A stretch of 64,000 nucleotides of DNA from JADKAC01 sp964492065 (GTDB lineage Bacteria > Bacteroidota > Bacteroidia > Chitinophagales > BACL12), in NCBI GenBank assembly GCA_964492065.1, contig CAZBHH010000002.1:62001-126000 (forward strand), given 5' to 3'. The notes below the pieces were generated by a model. It saw only the letters and a list, made by a program, of their open reading frames with translations, had not been told where the DNA came from and searched no databases. Made by a program: the position numbers and the translations under genes. Positions 1-7,614 of this stretch are shown one piece after another (positions within the stretch are counted from its first letter, which is position 1; each line of letters starts with the position of its first letter).

Positions 1-662
1 TTTGCAGGCGGCAGGGTAAACTGTACGATTTGCACTTCGGGAACTGCTGATGTGGCAGCTACAACGTGAATCTGTTTAGACTTGGAAGCGACTATACCCC
101 GCATCGATGGGATGCGTGCTTCGGCCATACCTTTCTGCGCACTCACCACACAAGGCATTTGCAGTTCGACTGTCTCCACCTCTCCTTCTATTTCCCTCTC
201 AATGCGCAATGTATTGCCGTGCGCTTCCAGTTTGGATGCAAAAGAAACATAGCTCATCCCGGTCATCGCTGCGATAAATCCACCGACTACACCACCGTTG
301 AAATCAATGGTCTCCTTACCGGTGAGAACCAGGTCAAAACCTTTATCCTTGACGTAGTTTGCAATATTCTCTGCCGTTTGAAAAGCATCCTGCGGCTCGA
401 TATCTATGCGCACGCCCTCATCGCCGCCAATAGCGAGCGCCCTGCGAATGAATCCATCATTCTCAAAAGGTCCGACATTCAGGATAGTCAGACTGCCGCC
501 ATATGCCTCTCTCAACTCAACAGCCTTTACCAGGGCATACCAATCATCATATGGATTTATAATAAACTGTACCTTATCTTCATTGAACTTTGTCCCGTTA
601 TCCTTAAATGAAATTTTTGCCGTGGTGTCGGGAACTTTACTAATACAAACCAGAATTTTCAT
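1..662 (-). CDS. etfB: Electron transfer flavoprotein subunit beta (partial, 3' end outside window)
   Basis: The reverse strand reads an uninterrupted protein of about 220 residues starting MKILVCISKVPDTTAKISF and running off the left edge, so some C-terminal residues are missing (the family is about 245 to 260 residues). It shows the EtfB AMP/FAD-binding fold: KILVCISKVPDT at the N-terminus, then FVINPYD-like, RRALAIGGDEGVRI, DLVLTGKETIDFNGG and MPCVVSAQKG segments. EtfB pairs with EtfA to pass electrons from acyl-CoA dehydrogenases to the quinone pool; etfA would be expected just left of the window. A perfect TAnnTTTG promoter box lies 38 bases upstream on the same strand. The start ATG at 660-662 is the first in frame. 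Identification is firm; only the C-terminus is unseen. Confidence 0.93.
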   Translation of the reverse strand, partial: MKILVCISKVPDTTAKISFKDNGTKFNEDKVQFIINPYDDWYALVKAVELREAYGGSLTILNVGPFENDGFIRRALAIGGDEGVRIDIEPQDAFQTAENIANYVKDKGFDLVLTGKETIDFNGGVVGGFIAAMTGMSYVSFASKLEAHGNTLRIEREIEGEVETVELQMPCVVSAQKGMAEARIPSMRGIVASKSKQIHVVAATSAVPEVQIVQFTLPPA

Positions 663-699
663 ATTTTTATTTAATTAGTACTGCTTTTAAAATCGGGCT

Positions 700-707
700 C
701 AAAGATA
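700..707 (-). promoter_or_regulatory. Bacteroidota -7 box upstream of etfB
   Basis: TATCTTTG on the minus strand, a perfect match to the TAnnTTTG element, 37 bases upstream of the etfB ATG. No TTG -33 element is found at 17 to 23 bases spacing, so only the -7 part is supported. Confidence 0.5.
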
Positions 708-726
708 GAGAAATAAGCTAAAAGAA

Positions 727-1071
727 ATGAATAATATCAACAGGTTAGAACAACTGCTTCAGTTTTTGGAAGAATCGCCGGACGATGCCTTTGTGAACTA
801 TTGCCTCGCACTGGAATACATTAAAAATGAAGATTTTGAAACTGCGCTGCAGTATTTTCAATATTTAATAGAAAACCACCCGAATTATACGGGCACTTAC
901 TACCACCTGGGCAAATTGTATGAAAACCTCAATAACAGGGATAAGGCTATTCAAATCTATGATGCAGGCCTGGCAATAACCCGGCGATTGGAAGATCGCC
1001 ACGCTTATTCCGAATTGCTTGCAGCAAAGAACGAACTGGTTAATGATTTCGATATTGAATTTGATGATTGA
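727..1071 (+). CDS. Small TPR-repeat protein
   Basis: A 114-residue protein made almost wholly of two tetratricopeptide repeats, roughly residues 21-53 (AFVNYCLALEYIKNEDFETA...) and 55-87 (YYHLGKLYENLNNRDKAI...), with an acidic tail (NDFDIEFDD). It has no signal peptide, so it should be cytosolic. TPRs mediate protein-protein contact; the partner cannot be told from the sequence. Its last 8 bases overlap the start of tilS (ATG at 1064), which suggests translational coupling. Small TPR proteins of this type are common in Bacteroidota. Divergent from etfB. Confidence 0.85.
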   Translation: MNNINRLEQLLQFLEESPDDAFVNYCLALEYIKNEDFETALQYFQYLIENHPNYTGTYYHLGKLYENLNNRDKAIQIYDAGLAITRRLEDRHAYSELLAAKNELVNDFDIEFDD

Positions 1072-2449
1072 TACTTTGCACAAACTTTTAGCCGAAGAAC
1101 TGGCTCCATACCGGGGAAGCAGATTTTTATTGGCGGTGAGCGGCGGTATGGATTCAGTCGTAATGGCGCATTTATTTAAATACGCTTCCATGTGTTTTGG
1201 AATTGCTCATTGTAATTTTCACTTGCGGGGTGACGAATCGGATACAGATGCTGAGTTTGTAAAAATGCTGGCTGAAAAATTGGAGGTGGAATACTTTTAT
1301 AAAACTTTTGATACTGCTACGTTTGCATCGGGAAAAAAACTGAGCATTGAAGAAGCAGCACGCATCCAGAGATATACATGGTTTGAAAACGTGCGCATCC
1401 ATTCGGGTTATGATTTTATCGTCACTGCGCATCATGCTGATGACAATTTCGAAACCGTTTTATTGCATCTGATTAAGGGTACGGGGATACATGGAATGCA
1501 GGGTATCCCCAAGCGCAACGGTTATATTCTGAGGCCACTGCTTAAAATGAGTCGTTCGGAATTACAGATGTATGCAAGTGCAAAAAACATTGAATACCGC
1601 ACCGATTCCACGAATGCGCTGAATATATATACCCGCAATAAAATCCGTAACACCGTGCTGCCCATCCTGAAAGAAATCAACCCTTCGTTGACAAAAACTT
1701 TTGTGCAGACGAATCAAAACCTGACAGAGGCTGCCCACATTGTGGATACCTTCATGATGCGGAAGATTAAAAAACTGCAAATACTAAAAAGCAGCTACAC
1801 CGCATTCAGTATTGCAGCCTTGAATGCACTTCCTTACAAGCGCACTTTGTTATTTCAGTTATTAAGCCCGTATCACTTTTCGCCCGAACAAGTCGCAGGG
1901 ATAAGTGATAATCTGTTCGGCAGCGGTAAAATATTTTTGAGCAAAACGCACAGGGTAATCATCGACAGGAAATTTCTAATTATTACCGGTTACCCGGCAA
2001 CCGACAGTCCTGTATATGTTATTGATGCACACACTAAAAAAATTAATGCCGGCAATTGTTCATTCAAGATGGATATTATTCAAAAAAATATCAACACCAG
2101 AAAGTATGGAACAGAAACAGCCTGTTTTGATTTGGATAAAATCGTTTTCCCGATAATCGTACGCAAGTGGAAACAAGGTGATTTTTTATATCCTGCAGGT
2201 ATGCAAAAGGCAAATGGCACCCCTGCGAGAAAAAAAGTCAGCGACTTGTTTACTGATGCAAAATACAGCTTACCTGAAAAAGAAGACACCTGGATTTTTC
2301 TCTGCGGCAACAAGATTATCTGGGTTGCAGGTCTCAGGCAGGATTACCGGTTTGCGGCCGGAGCCGCATGTCGGCAAGTATTGAAAATTCGCATGAGCGC
2401 CAAACGCAATGCCACAGGACAATTCCCGCAGCCGATTAATTCAAAATGA
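1064..2449 (+). CDS. tilS: tRNA(Ile)-lysidine synthase
   Basis: A 461-residue protein that attaches lysine to C34 of the CAU-anticodon tRNA(Ile), converting its reading from AUG to AUA. The ATP pyrophosphatase P-loop SGGMDS is at residues 26-31, followed by the family motifs HCNFHLRGDESD and TAHHADDNFETVLLHL. The C-terminal third carries the TilS C-domain signature (VRKWKQGDFLYPAGMQ...KKVSDLFTD). I place the start at ATG 1064 (MIDTLHKLLAEELAPY) rather than at the in-frame ATG at 1019, because the longer form adds 15 residues inside the upstream TPR gene and the P-loop then sits at its usual distance from the N-terminus. The 3' end overlaps the convergent protease gene by 14 bases. Confidence 0.95.
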   Translation: MIDTLHKLLAEELAPYRGSRFLLAVSGGMDSVVMAHLFKYASMCFGIAHCNFHLRGDESDTDAEFVKMLAEKLEVEYFYKTFDTATFASGKKLSIEEAARIQRYTWFENVRIHSGYDFIVTAHHADDNFETVLLHLIKGTGIHGMQGIPKRNGYILRPLLKMSRSELQMYASAKNIEYRTDSTNALNIYTRNKIRNTVLPILKEINPSLTKTFVQTNQNLTEAAHIVDTFMMRKIKKLQILKSSYTAFSIAALNALPYKRTLLFQLLSPYHFSPEQVAGISDNLFGSGKIFLSKTHRVIIDRKFLIITGYPATDSPVYVIDAHTKKINAGNCSFKMDIIQKNINTRKYGTETACFDLDKIVFPIIVRKWKQGDFLYPAGMQKANGTPARKKVSDLFTDAKYSLPEKEDTWIFLCGNKIIWVAGLRQDYRFAAGAACRQVLKIRMSAKRNATGQFPQPINSK

Positions 2450-3878
2450 GCTTCTCGACTGTAATGGCCCCGCTGTTCTCTTTCAACATAACTACGTATA
2501 TGCCCGATACTAATTGAGGCAGTTGCAGCGTAAAATTACCATTGCCGGTATTTGTATCTACTCTCCTGGTCAGCACCTTTTCACCGTTAACATGCATGAG
2601 AATTATTTCCCCTTCGATTCTGCTTTCGGAATTAACGCTTATAGTAACCGGCACATCCGGTTGAGCGGGATTGGGATAAATACGCATGGTATTTTGACTT
2701 TCGATATGCGCTTCCACATCAGATAATAGCTCAAATCCCGTGGTGAAACTCCAGGCGCCTGAATAGGTTTCACAATAGTTCAATGCTCCGACGGGGCGCA
2801 CCTTCCAATAATATTTTCTTTCGCTTGCCAGTTCGGTAAGAAGTATGGATGTATCGGATACCAAAAAACTATTTGCCAATGCAGTAAAGGCCATATTCAA
2901 CGCAATCGTCACTTCGTAATAAGTGGCACCCGGCACTGCATTCCATTTTAATTCCACATGATTTGGATATAATCCTGCGGCGCCGTCAGCCGGCTCGGAC
3001 AAAGTAGCAGAATCCAGGTCCACATAAACAGGGGCATCACCGCTCAACAGGTAGTTTCTCGGTCCGGTAAGATTTGCCTGCATCGCCGCTTGCTGATCCT
3101 CCTGAAACTGTACCATGCACGGATCATCGGCATACGACATCATATTAGTGCCGTCGGGCGTAAATTCTGCGCCGTTGGGATCGGTAAATACCGGAGGACT
3201 GGAGCAATACCATCTATAGCTCGCATAATCCGGCGGCGTATCGCAAAATCCGTCTCCGGCAGACTCGCAATTGCTGCCATCTACTGTTTCCTGGTCATCG
3301 ATTGAAGGTGTCCCGTACTCCCAGCCGTAAAATGTGTGGGGCAGGCTAAAGAAGTGACCCAGTTCGTGTGCGATTGTCGTATTGCCAATGCCACCGCAGC
3401 TCTTGGCGATAGCCACCGCATCGCCGCTATAGGAAAAATAGCCGCAATTGCCGGCCGGGTCTTCCACGTAATACATATTGACAGCGCCGCTCACATTGTT
3501 TTCCGCCATCATCGCATAGCCGCTGTACCAGTCGTGAGTGTAATAAGATGTATTGGAGATATAATCCAAATCGCCATCTAAGTAAAATACAAATCCTGTG
3601 GGTTCAAATTGCGCATTCAAATCGCACATATTTTGAATAATGGTGCCCACACCCAGGTAGCCGGCACCATCATCCGTACCTACGACATGGATCTTTATGG
3701 GTACGTAATAGGTTTCTCCACTGCGCACTCCGGAAGGGCTGTAGCTGTGCTGAAATTCACGCAACCATTGCATCTGTTCCACATTTTGCTCTGTGCCGCA
3801 AAAATTTACCTGTGCCTGAGTTAAAAATGGAAAAAAAATTGCGAGGAGAATACTAATCTTTCTTATAGCTGTAAACAT
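2436..3878 (-). CDS. Secreted pappalysin-type (M43) zinc metalloprotease with T9SS sorting domain
   Basis: A 480-residue secreted protein. Order of parts: signal peptide (MFTAIRKISILLAIFFPFLTQ, cut near AQA), the M43 catalytic domain with zinc motif HELGHFFSLPH from about residue 171 and the Met-turn NMMSYADD downstream, a fibronectin-type III-like domain (LSEPADGAAGLYPNHVELKW...), and a type A T9SS C-terminal domain beginning MRIYPNPAQ. The C-terminal domain directs export through the type IX system to the cell surface or medium. The usual glycine in HExxHxxGxxH is serine here. I start at ATG 3878 and not 3887, because a perfect TACCTTTG promoter box (3885-3892) overlaps the earlier ATG. Convergent with tilS, divergent from mdh. 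Confidence 0.9.
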   Translation of the reverse strand: MFTAIRKISILLAIFFPFLTQAQVNFCGTEQNVEQMQWLREFQHSYSPSGVRSGETYYVPIKIHVVGTDDGAGYLGVGTIIQNMCDLNAQFEPTGFVFYLDGDLDYISNTSYYTHDWYSGYAMMAENNVSGAVNMYYVEDPAGNCGYFSYSGDAVAIAKSCGGIGNTTIAHELGHFFSLPHTFYGWEYGTPSIDDQETVDGSNCESAGDGFCDTPPDYASYRWYCSSPPVFTDPNGAEFTPDGTNMMSYADDPCMVQFQEDQQAAMQANLTGPRNYLLSGDAPVYVDLDSATLSEPADGAAGLYPNHVELKWNAVPGATYYEVTIALNMAFTALANSFLVSDTSILLTELASERKYYWKVRPVGALNYCETYSGAWSFTTGFELLSDVEAHIESQNTMRIYPNPAQPDVPVTISVNSESRIEGEIILMHVNGEKVLTRRVDTNTGNGNFTLQLPQLVSGIYVVMLKENSGAITVEKLILN

Positions 3879-3884
3879 ACCGTA

Positions 3885-3892
3885 CAAAGGTA
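3885..3892 (-). promoter_or_regulatory. -7 box of the M43 protease gene
   Basis: TACCTTTG on the minus strand, six bases before the ATG at 3878 and overlapping the upstream in-frame ATG (3885-3887). It decides the start in favour of 3878 and implies an almost leaderless mRNA. Confidence 0.55.
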
Positions 3893-3945
3893 AAACTATC
3901 CGTTGAAAAACCGGGTCATCATACGAAATAAACAGTCAAAATGAA

Positions 3946-3953
3946 GTAACTTT
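3946..3953 (+). promoter_or_regulatory. -7 box of mdh
   Basis: TAACTTTG, a perfect TAnnTTTG element, ends 21 bases before the mdh ATG. No well-spaced TTG is present upstream. Confidence 0.55.
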
Positions 3954-3974
3954 GCGCCTCAAAATTATCATTAC

Positions 3975-4919
3975 ATGAAAAAAGTGAGTGTTATCGGAGC
4001 CGGAAATGTCGGTTCAACAGTGGCAAATGTGTTAGCCCATAAGGATTTTTTAAAGGAAGTTGTTCTCCTGGATATTAAGGAAAATGTTGCCGAAGGTAAG
4101 AGCCTGGACTCATGGCAGCAGGCGCCCATTGACAACTACAGCACCTGTCTTAAGGGCGTAACGAATAATTATGAGGCTACTGCCGATAGTGATGTGGTGG
4201 TTATAACCTCCGGGCTTCCCCGCAAACCGGGTATGAGCCGCGATGACTTAATTAATATCAATGCGGACATCGTAAAATCGGTTACTGAGAACGTGATTAA
4301 ATACTCACCCAATACCATACTCATTATTGTTTCTAATCCGCTTGACGTAATGACTTATTGCGCTTACCTGACTGCAGGCGTGCCGTCTAACCGGGTAATG
4401 GGAATGGCCGGAATTTTAGATACTGCGAGATACAGGGCATTCCTTTCAAGCGAACTGAACGTTTCCCCTAAAGATATCCAGGCATTGCTGTTAGGCGGGC
4501 ACGGCGACACGATGGTGCCACTGCCCCGCTACACAACAGTTGCCGGAATCCCGGTTACCGATTTAATAGACGAAAATAAACTCAATGCAATTGTCGAGCG
4601 CACCAAAAAAGGCGGCGGCGAAATAGTGAACCTGCTCGGCACCAGCGCCTGGTATGCACCCGGTGCGGCAGCTGCTCAAATGGCAGAGGCTATCATTAAG
4701 GATGAAAACCGGATTTTCCCATGCTGCGCCTGGCTCACTGGTGAATACGGATTAAAGGACATCTACCTGGGTGTTCCCGTTAAATTGGGTAAAAACGGTA
4801 TAGAAGAAATTATTGAGTTGAAATTAAACGCATCTGAATCGCAATTGCTGAACGATTCGGCCAAAGCGGTAAAGGAGGTGATGAGCGTACTCGATAAGAA
4901 GATTGCCGTTTCCAATTAA
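3975..4919 (+). CDS. mdh: Malate dehydrogenase (LDH-like type)
   Basis: A 314-residue NAD-dependent malate dehydrogenase of the TCA cycle, cytosolic. Visible are the Rossmann glycine motif GAGNVGS (residues 8-14), the mobile loop with substrate arginines GLPRKPGMSRDDL (arginine where lactate dehydrogenases have glutamine, so malate/oxaloacetate specificity), NPLDVMTY, the catalytic pair GILDTARYR (Asp) and GGHGDTMVP (His), and the C-terminal IEEIIELKL segment. Length is normal for the bacterial LDH-like MDH group. It has its own -7 promoter box and is followed at once by an intrinsic terminator, so it is likely a single-gene transcript. Confidence 0.96.
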   Translation: MKKVSVIGAGNVGSTVANVLAHKDFLKEVVLLDIKENVAEGKSLDSWQQAPIDNYSTCLKGVTNNYEATADSDVVVITSGLPRKPGMSRDDLININADIVKSVTENVIKYSPNTILIIVSNPLDVMTYCAYLTAGVPSNRVMGMAGILDTARYRAFLSSELNVSPKDIQALLLGGHGDTMVPLPRYTTVAGIPVTDLIDENKLNAIVERTKKGGGEIVNLLGTSAWYAPGAAAAQMAEAIIKDENRIFPCCAWLTGEYGLKDIYLGVPVKLGKNGIEEIIELKLNASESQLLNDSAKAVKEVMSVLDKKIAVSN

Positions 4920-4939
4920 TATTAATTATTAAATGCATT

Positions 4940-4965
4940 AGCCGTGGTTTCACGGCTTTTTTTTT
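4940..4965 (+). terminator. Intrinsic terminator after mdh
   Basis: A stem AGCCGTG / CACGGCT with loop GTTT (4940-4957) is followed by a run of T to 4965. The next gene's ATG starts at 4966, directly after the T-run. Confidence 0.85.
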
Positions 4966-5388
4966 ATGAAGATACCATTAATCATACGCAATCTGCCGCC
5001 TGCGGGCTGTCATATTTTTGTGAAGGGTACGATTGACGGCAAACGTACGCTTTGGTTAATTGACACCGGGGCATCGCAGTCGGTAATTGACAAAACATTT
5101 GTCTCCAGCCATTTTAATACAAACCGCATCTCCGAATCGCCACACCAAACTACAGGTCTTGGCGCCACCTATGACAAAAGTGAGTTTGTCCGGTTGAAGA
5201 ATATCGCCATTGGAAAATTTTTAATTAAGTCCAAAAAATTTGCGGTTATCGATTTGGATGTCGTCAATACAGCCTATGTCGCAGGTGGCATGCCACGTAT
5301 AGAAGCAATAATCGGCGGCGATATACTCAAAAAATATAGGGGCGTTATTAATTATAATAAGCGTGAATTTTCACTGATGAAACCCTGA
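4966..5388 (+). CDS. Small retropepsin-like aspartic protease
   Basis: A 140-residue protein with a single aspartic-protease half-domain. The catalytic motif LIDTGASQSVIDK places the active aspartate at residue 33; the second conserved part (IEAIIGGDILKKYRGVINYNKREFSL, from about residue 111) matches the flap/hydrophobic-glycine region of retropepsins, which act as homodimers. No signal peptide or membrane segment is seen, so it is probably cytosolic; the substrate is unknown. The ATG lies immediately after the T-run of the mdh terminator and no ribosome-binding site is possible there; no other in-frame ATG comes before the catalytic motif. Expression therefore probably depends on read-through or an undetected internal promoter. 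Confidence 0.8.
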   Translation: MKIPLIIRNLPPAGCHIFVKGTIDGKRTLWLIDTGASQSVIDKTFVSSHFNTNRISESPHQTTGLGATYDKSEFVRLKNIAIGKFLIKSKKFAVIDLDVVNTAYVAGGMPRIEAIIGGDILKKYRGVINYNKREFSLMKP

Positions 5389-5520
5389 TTACAGCAACGT
5401 GCTATTTTCCTGCGCTGCAGTATTCCAGTTACCCCGAACAATAGTTATAAAAAGATGTGGGGTATAAAAAAACCGGAGGATTACTCCCCCGGTTAAATGA
5501 AATCAAAGTGAAAATATAAT

Positions 5521-7482
5521 TTATCGCATTAAAATTACTGTGGCTGTTTTTGCAAGTTCCTTGCCCAGCAACTCATCCTTTGCCCGCATGTTCACGATGT
5601 AGGTGCCGATTTCTGCCTGTTTACCCTGGAAGGTGCCATCCCATCCCCTGGAAGTGCCGTCCCATTCAAAAATCAGTTCGCCCCAGCGGTTATACACCTG
5701 GAATTCTTCCAATATACCGGGGCCGATAACGACAGGGATATAATAATCATTCAGGTCATCGCCATTCGGTGTAAAGGCATTAGGTGTAACCAGGTACACC
5801 GGATCAATCACATTTACGGTAACAGAATCATAGCCTACACATCCATACATGTCATAGCCGGTCAGGTAATACATCGTAGTATCCTGCGGGTTGGCAATGG
5901 GGTTGTAAATATCCGGATTAGATAATGTTTCGGTAGGTGTCCAGCTATAAGTGACTCCACCACTGGCCATTAGTTGGGCAAAGCCGCCTTTTATTATCAG
6001 TTTATCCACCCCGGCATCTATATCCGGTTCGGGCAGAAGATCGATATACACCACATCGGTATCCGCACAACCCAATGCGTTATAGGCAATGAGAAAATAG
6101 TACATATCGGTCTCAGGGGCGATTACTTCTGCATTCGGATCGGTTGGATCAGACAAATATATGGGCGGTTGCCACAGATAGGTGTCACCACCGCTGCCGT
6201 TTAAATTTATCACATCGTCGGGACAGATAATTGTATCATTTCCCGCATTTGCAATTCCGGTAACCGGATCGGCGTAAACGTAAATGGTATCCAAAATAGT
6301 ATCACAGTCTGCATAGCCTGCAATGTAATATACAATATCGTTAAAAGGCGTGGAAATCACATTGGTTCCAACGGTGGTATTCAGATATGTGGACGGTGTC
6401 CACACCCATTCGTATTCATCACCGCCTTCTATCGTAAAATGAACGGATGCCCCTGCACAGGTTTCAACAACCGGATCGGCGGTAATATTCACGCCATCGG
6501 CCGTTACACCGTAGCTTCCCACATAGTCCAGCGCTTCATCCAGGTGATCGAGATCGAGGATGTAAACAAATTTTATTTCTTCGCACTCACCGGCCGCGAT
6601 ACTCGGCACATAAAACGTGATTTGAATACCGCAATCGCAACTGGTTGACTCGCCAACTTCTATTTCATAATCGGGGAAACAAAATGCGCCTCCTGTTCCA
6701 ACATAGACATCTGCAGGCTCTCCGTCGGTGGTATTAAAACAGCCGTAGGTAGCCCGGGCATTGGGACTTCTTCCCCCGTATGCCAAATAGCATCCAATGG
6801 CAGAACCAACAGCTTCTACAACCGCATCGCACCCGTCGGGCGGGTTGGATATAATGGTATTTTCAGTATTGAATGTCCCGCCGTAAACCACATCGTTATC
6901 CGGGTCCACATTGCGCATATAATACACATCCGTAAGATCGGTAGCCCCTTCATTGCAAAAGGTAATGGTAGTTAAGAAGTACACCGCATCTTCGGGTAAG
7001 GTAGTGTGTTGTGTAATATGTAAATCTTCGGAGGTAATGTCCCCTTCCCATGTCATCGAATATATTCCGCCGGAAAAATCATAACCGGTCACCTCTCCCG
7101 GAATCTCCGAAGTCCAGCAATATTGGCCGGTGTTTACCCAAACATCCGAACCCACCTGAACTGCAAAGCCCTCCTCGGGTGATCCGGGAATAAAATAATC
7201 GCCGCAATAAATCGGCGAACCTGTTCCCCAGCCATCCAAATCGGAATCAGCCACGAAACCCAAGGCCGGGCCTGAGTTTGGATGATAACCCGCCGGGGCC
7301 GACGCCTGGGAACCGTAAACCCCGCATTCATTCAAACCGACCTCTACAAAGGTTCCCTGGATAAATGCATCATCACCTACTATTTGTGCATTAATACCCG
7401 GGTGGAAACCACAGAGTAATGCAATCAGCAACCATGTCCATAACGAGTTGCCTCGTGCTTTATTTATTGTCAATGTATGCAC
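5521..7482 (-). CDS. Large secreted protein with PKD-like repeats and gliding motility-associated C-terminal domain (paralog 1)
   Basis: A 653-residue surface protein. After an N-terminal signal segment (LWTWLLIALLCGFHPGINAQ) comes a roughly 280-residue cysteine-containing domain, shared with the two genes to the right (GDYFIPGSPEEG, YYMRNVDPDND), then Ig/PKD-like repeats (DAGVDKLIIKGGFAQL..., NAGNDTIICPDD...), then from about residue 566 the gliding motility-associated C-terminal domain (NAFTPNGDDLNDYY...YNRWGELIFEWDG). That domain is a type B T9SS sorting signal. No ATG precedes the signal peptide: the reading frame opens with GTG at 7482 (a TTG at 7473 is an alternative). Role probably adhesive or structural; no catalytic motif is visible. 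It has fewer repeats than its two paralogs. Confidence 0.85.
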   Translation of the reverse strand: MHTLTINKARGNSLWTWLLIALLCGFHPGINAQIVGDDAFIQGTFVEVGLNECGVYGSQASAPAGYHPNSGPALGFVADSDLDGWGTGSPIYCGDYFIPGSPEEGFAVQVGSDVWVNTGQYCWTSEIPGEVTGYDFSGGIYSMTWEGDITSEDLHITQHTTLPEDAVYFLTTITFCNEGATDLTDVYYMRNVDPDNDVVYGGTFNTENTIISNPPDGCDAVVEAVGSAIGCYLAYGGRSPNARATYGCFNTTDGEPADVYVGTGGAFCFPDYEIEVGESTSCDCGIQITFYVPSIAAGECEEIKFVYILDLDHLDEALDYVGSYGVTADGVNITADPVVETCAGASVHFTIEGGDEYEWVWTPSTYLNTTVGTNVISTPFNDIVYYIAGYADCDTILDTIYVYADPVTGIANAGNDTIICPDDVINLNGSGGDTYLWQPPIYLSDPTDPNAEVIAPETDMYYFLIAYNALGCADTDVVYIDLLPEPDIDAGVDKLIIKGGFAQLMASGGVTYSWTPTETLSNPDIYNPIANPQDTTMYYLTGYDMYGCVGYDSVTVNVIDPVYLVTPNAFTPNGDDLNDYYIPVVIGPGILEEFQVYNRWGELIFEWDGTSRGWDGTFQGKQAEIGTYIVNMRAKDELLGKELAKTATVILMR

Positions 7483-7614
7483 TTTGAATCTTTTTAATAT
7501 GTTAAGTTATAATACTTCTTTTAAATAATACTTCATTTAAAACCAATCAGTGGCCAAAAAGTAACGATTTTCATTATACTGTTTTTCTCTTGTTTTGTTT
7601 AAAACGAATAATGG

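Noticed and set aside
66..611. Open frame of 181 codons on the plus strand
   Set aside because: It lies antisense to etfB, whose minus-strand reading has clear family motifs.
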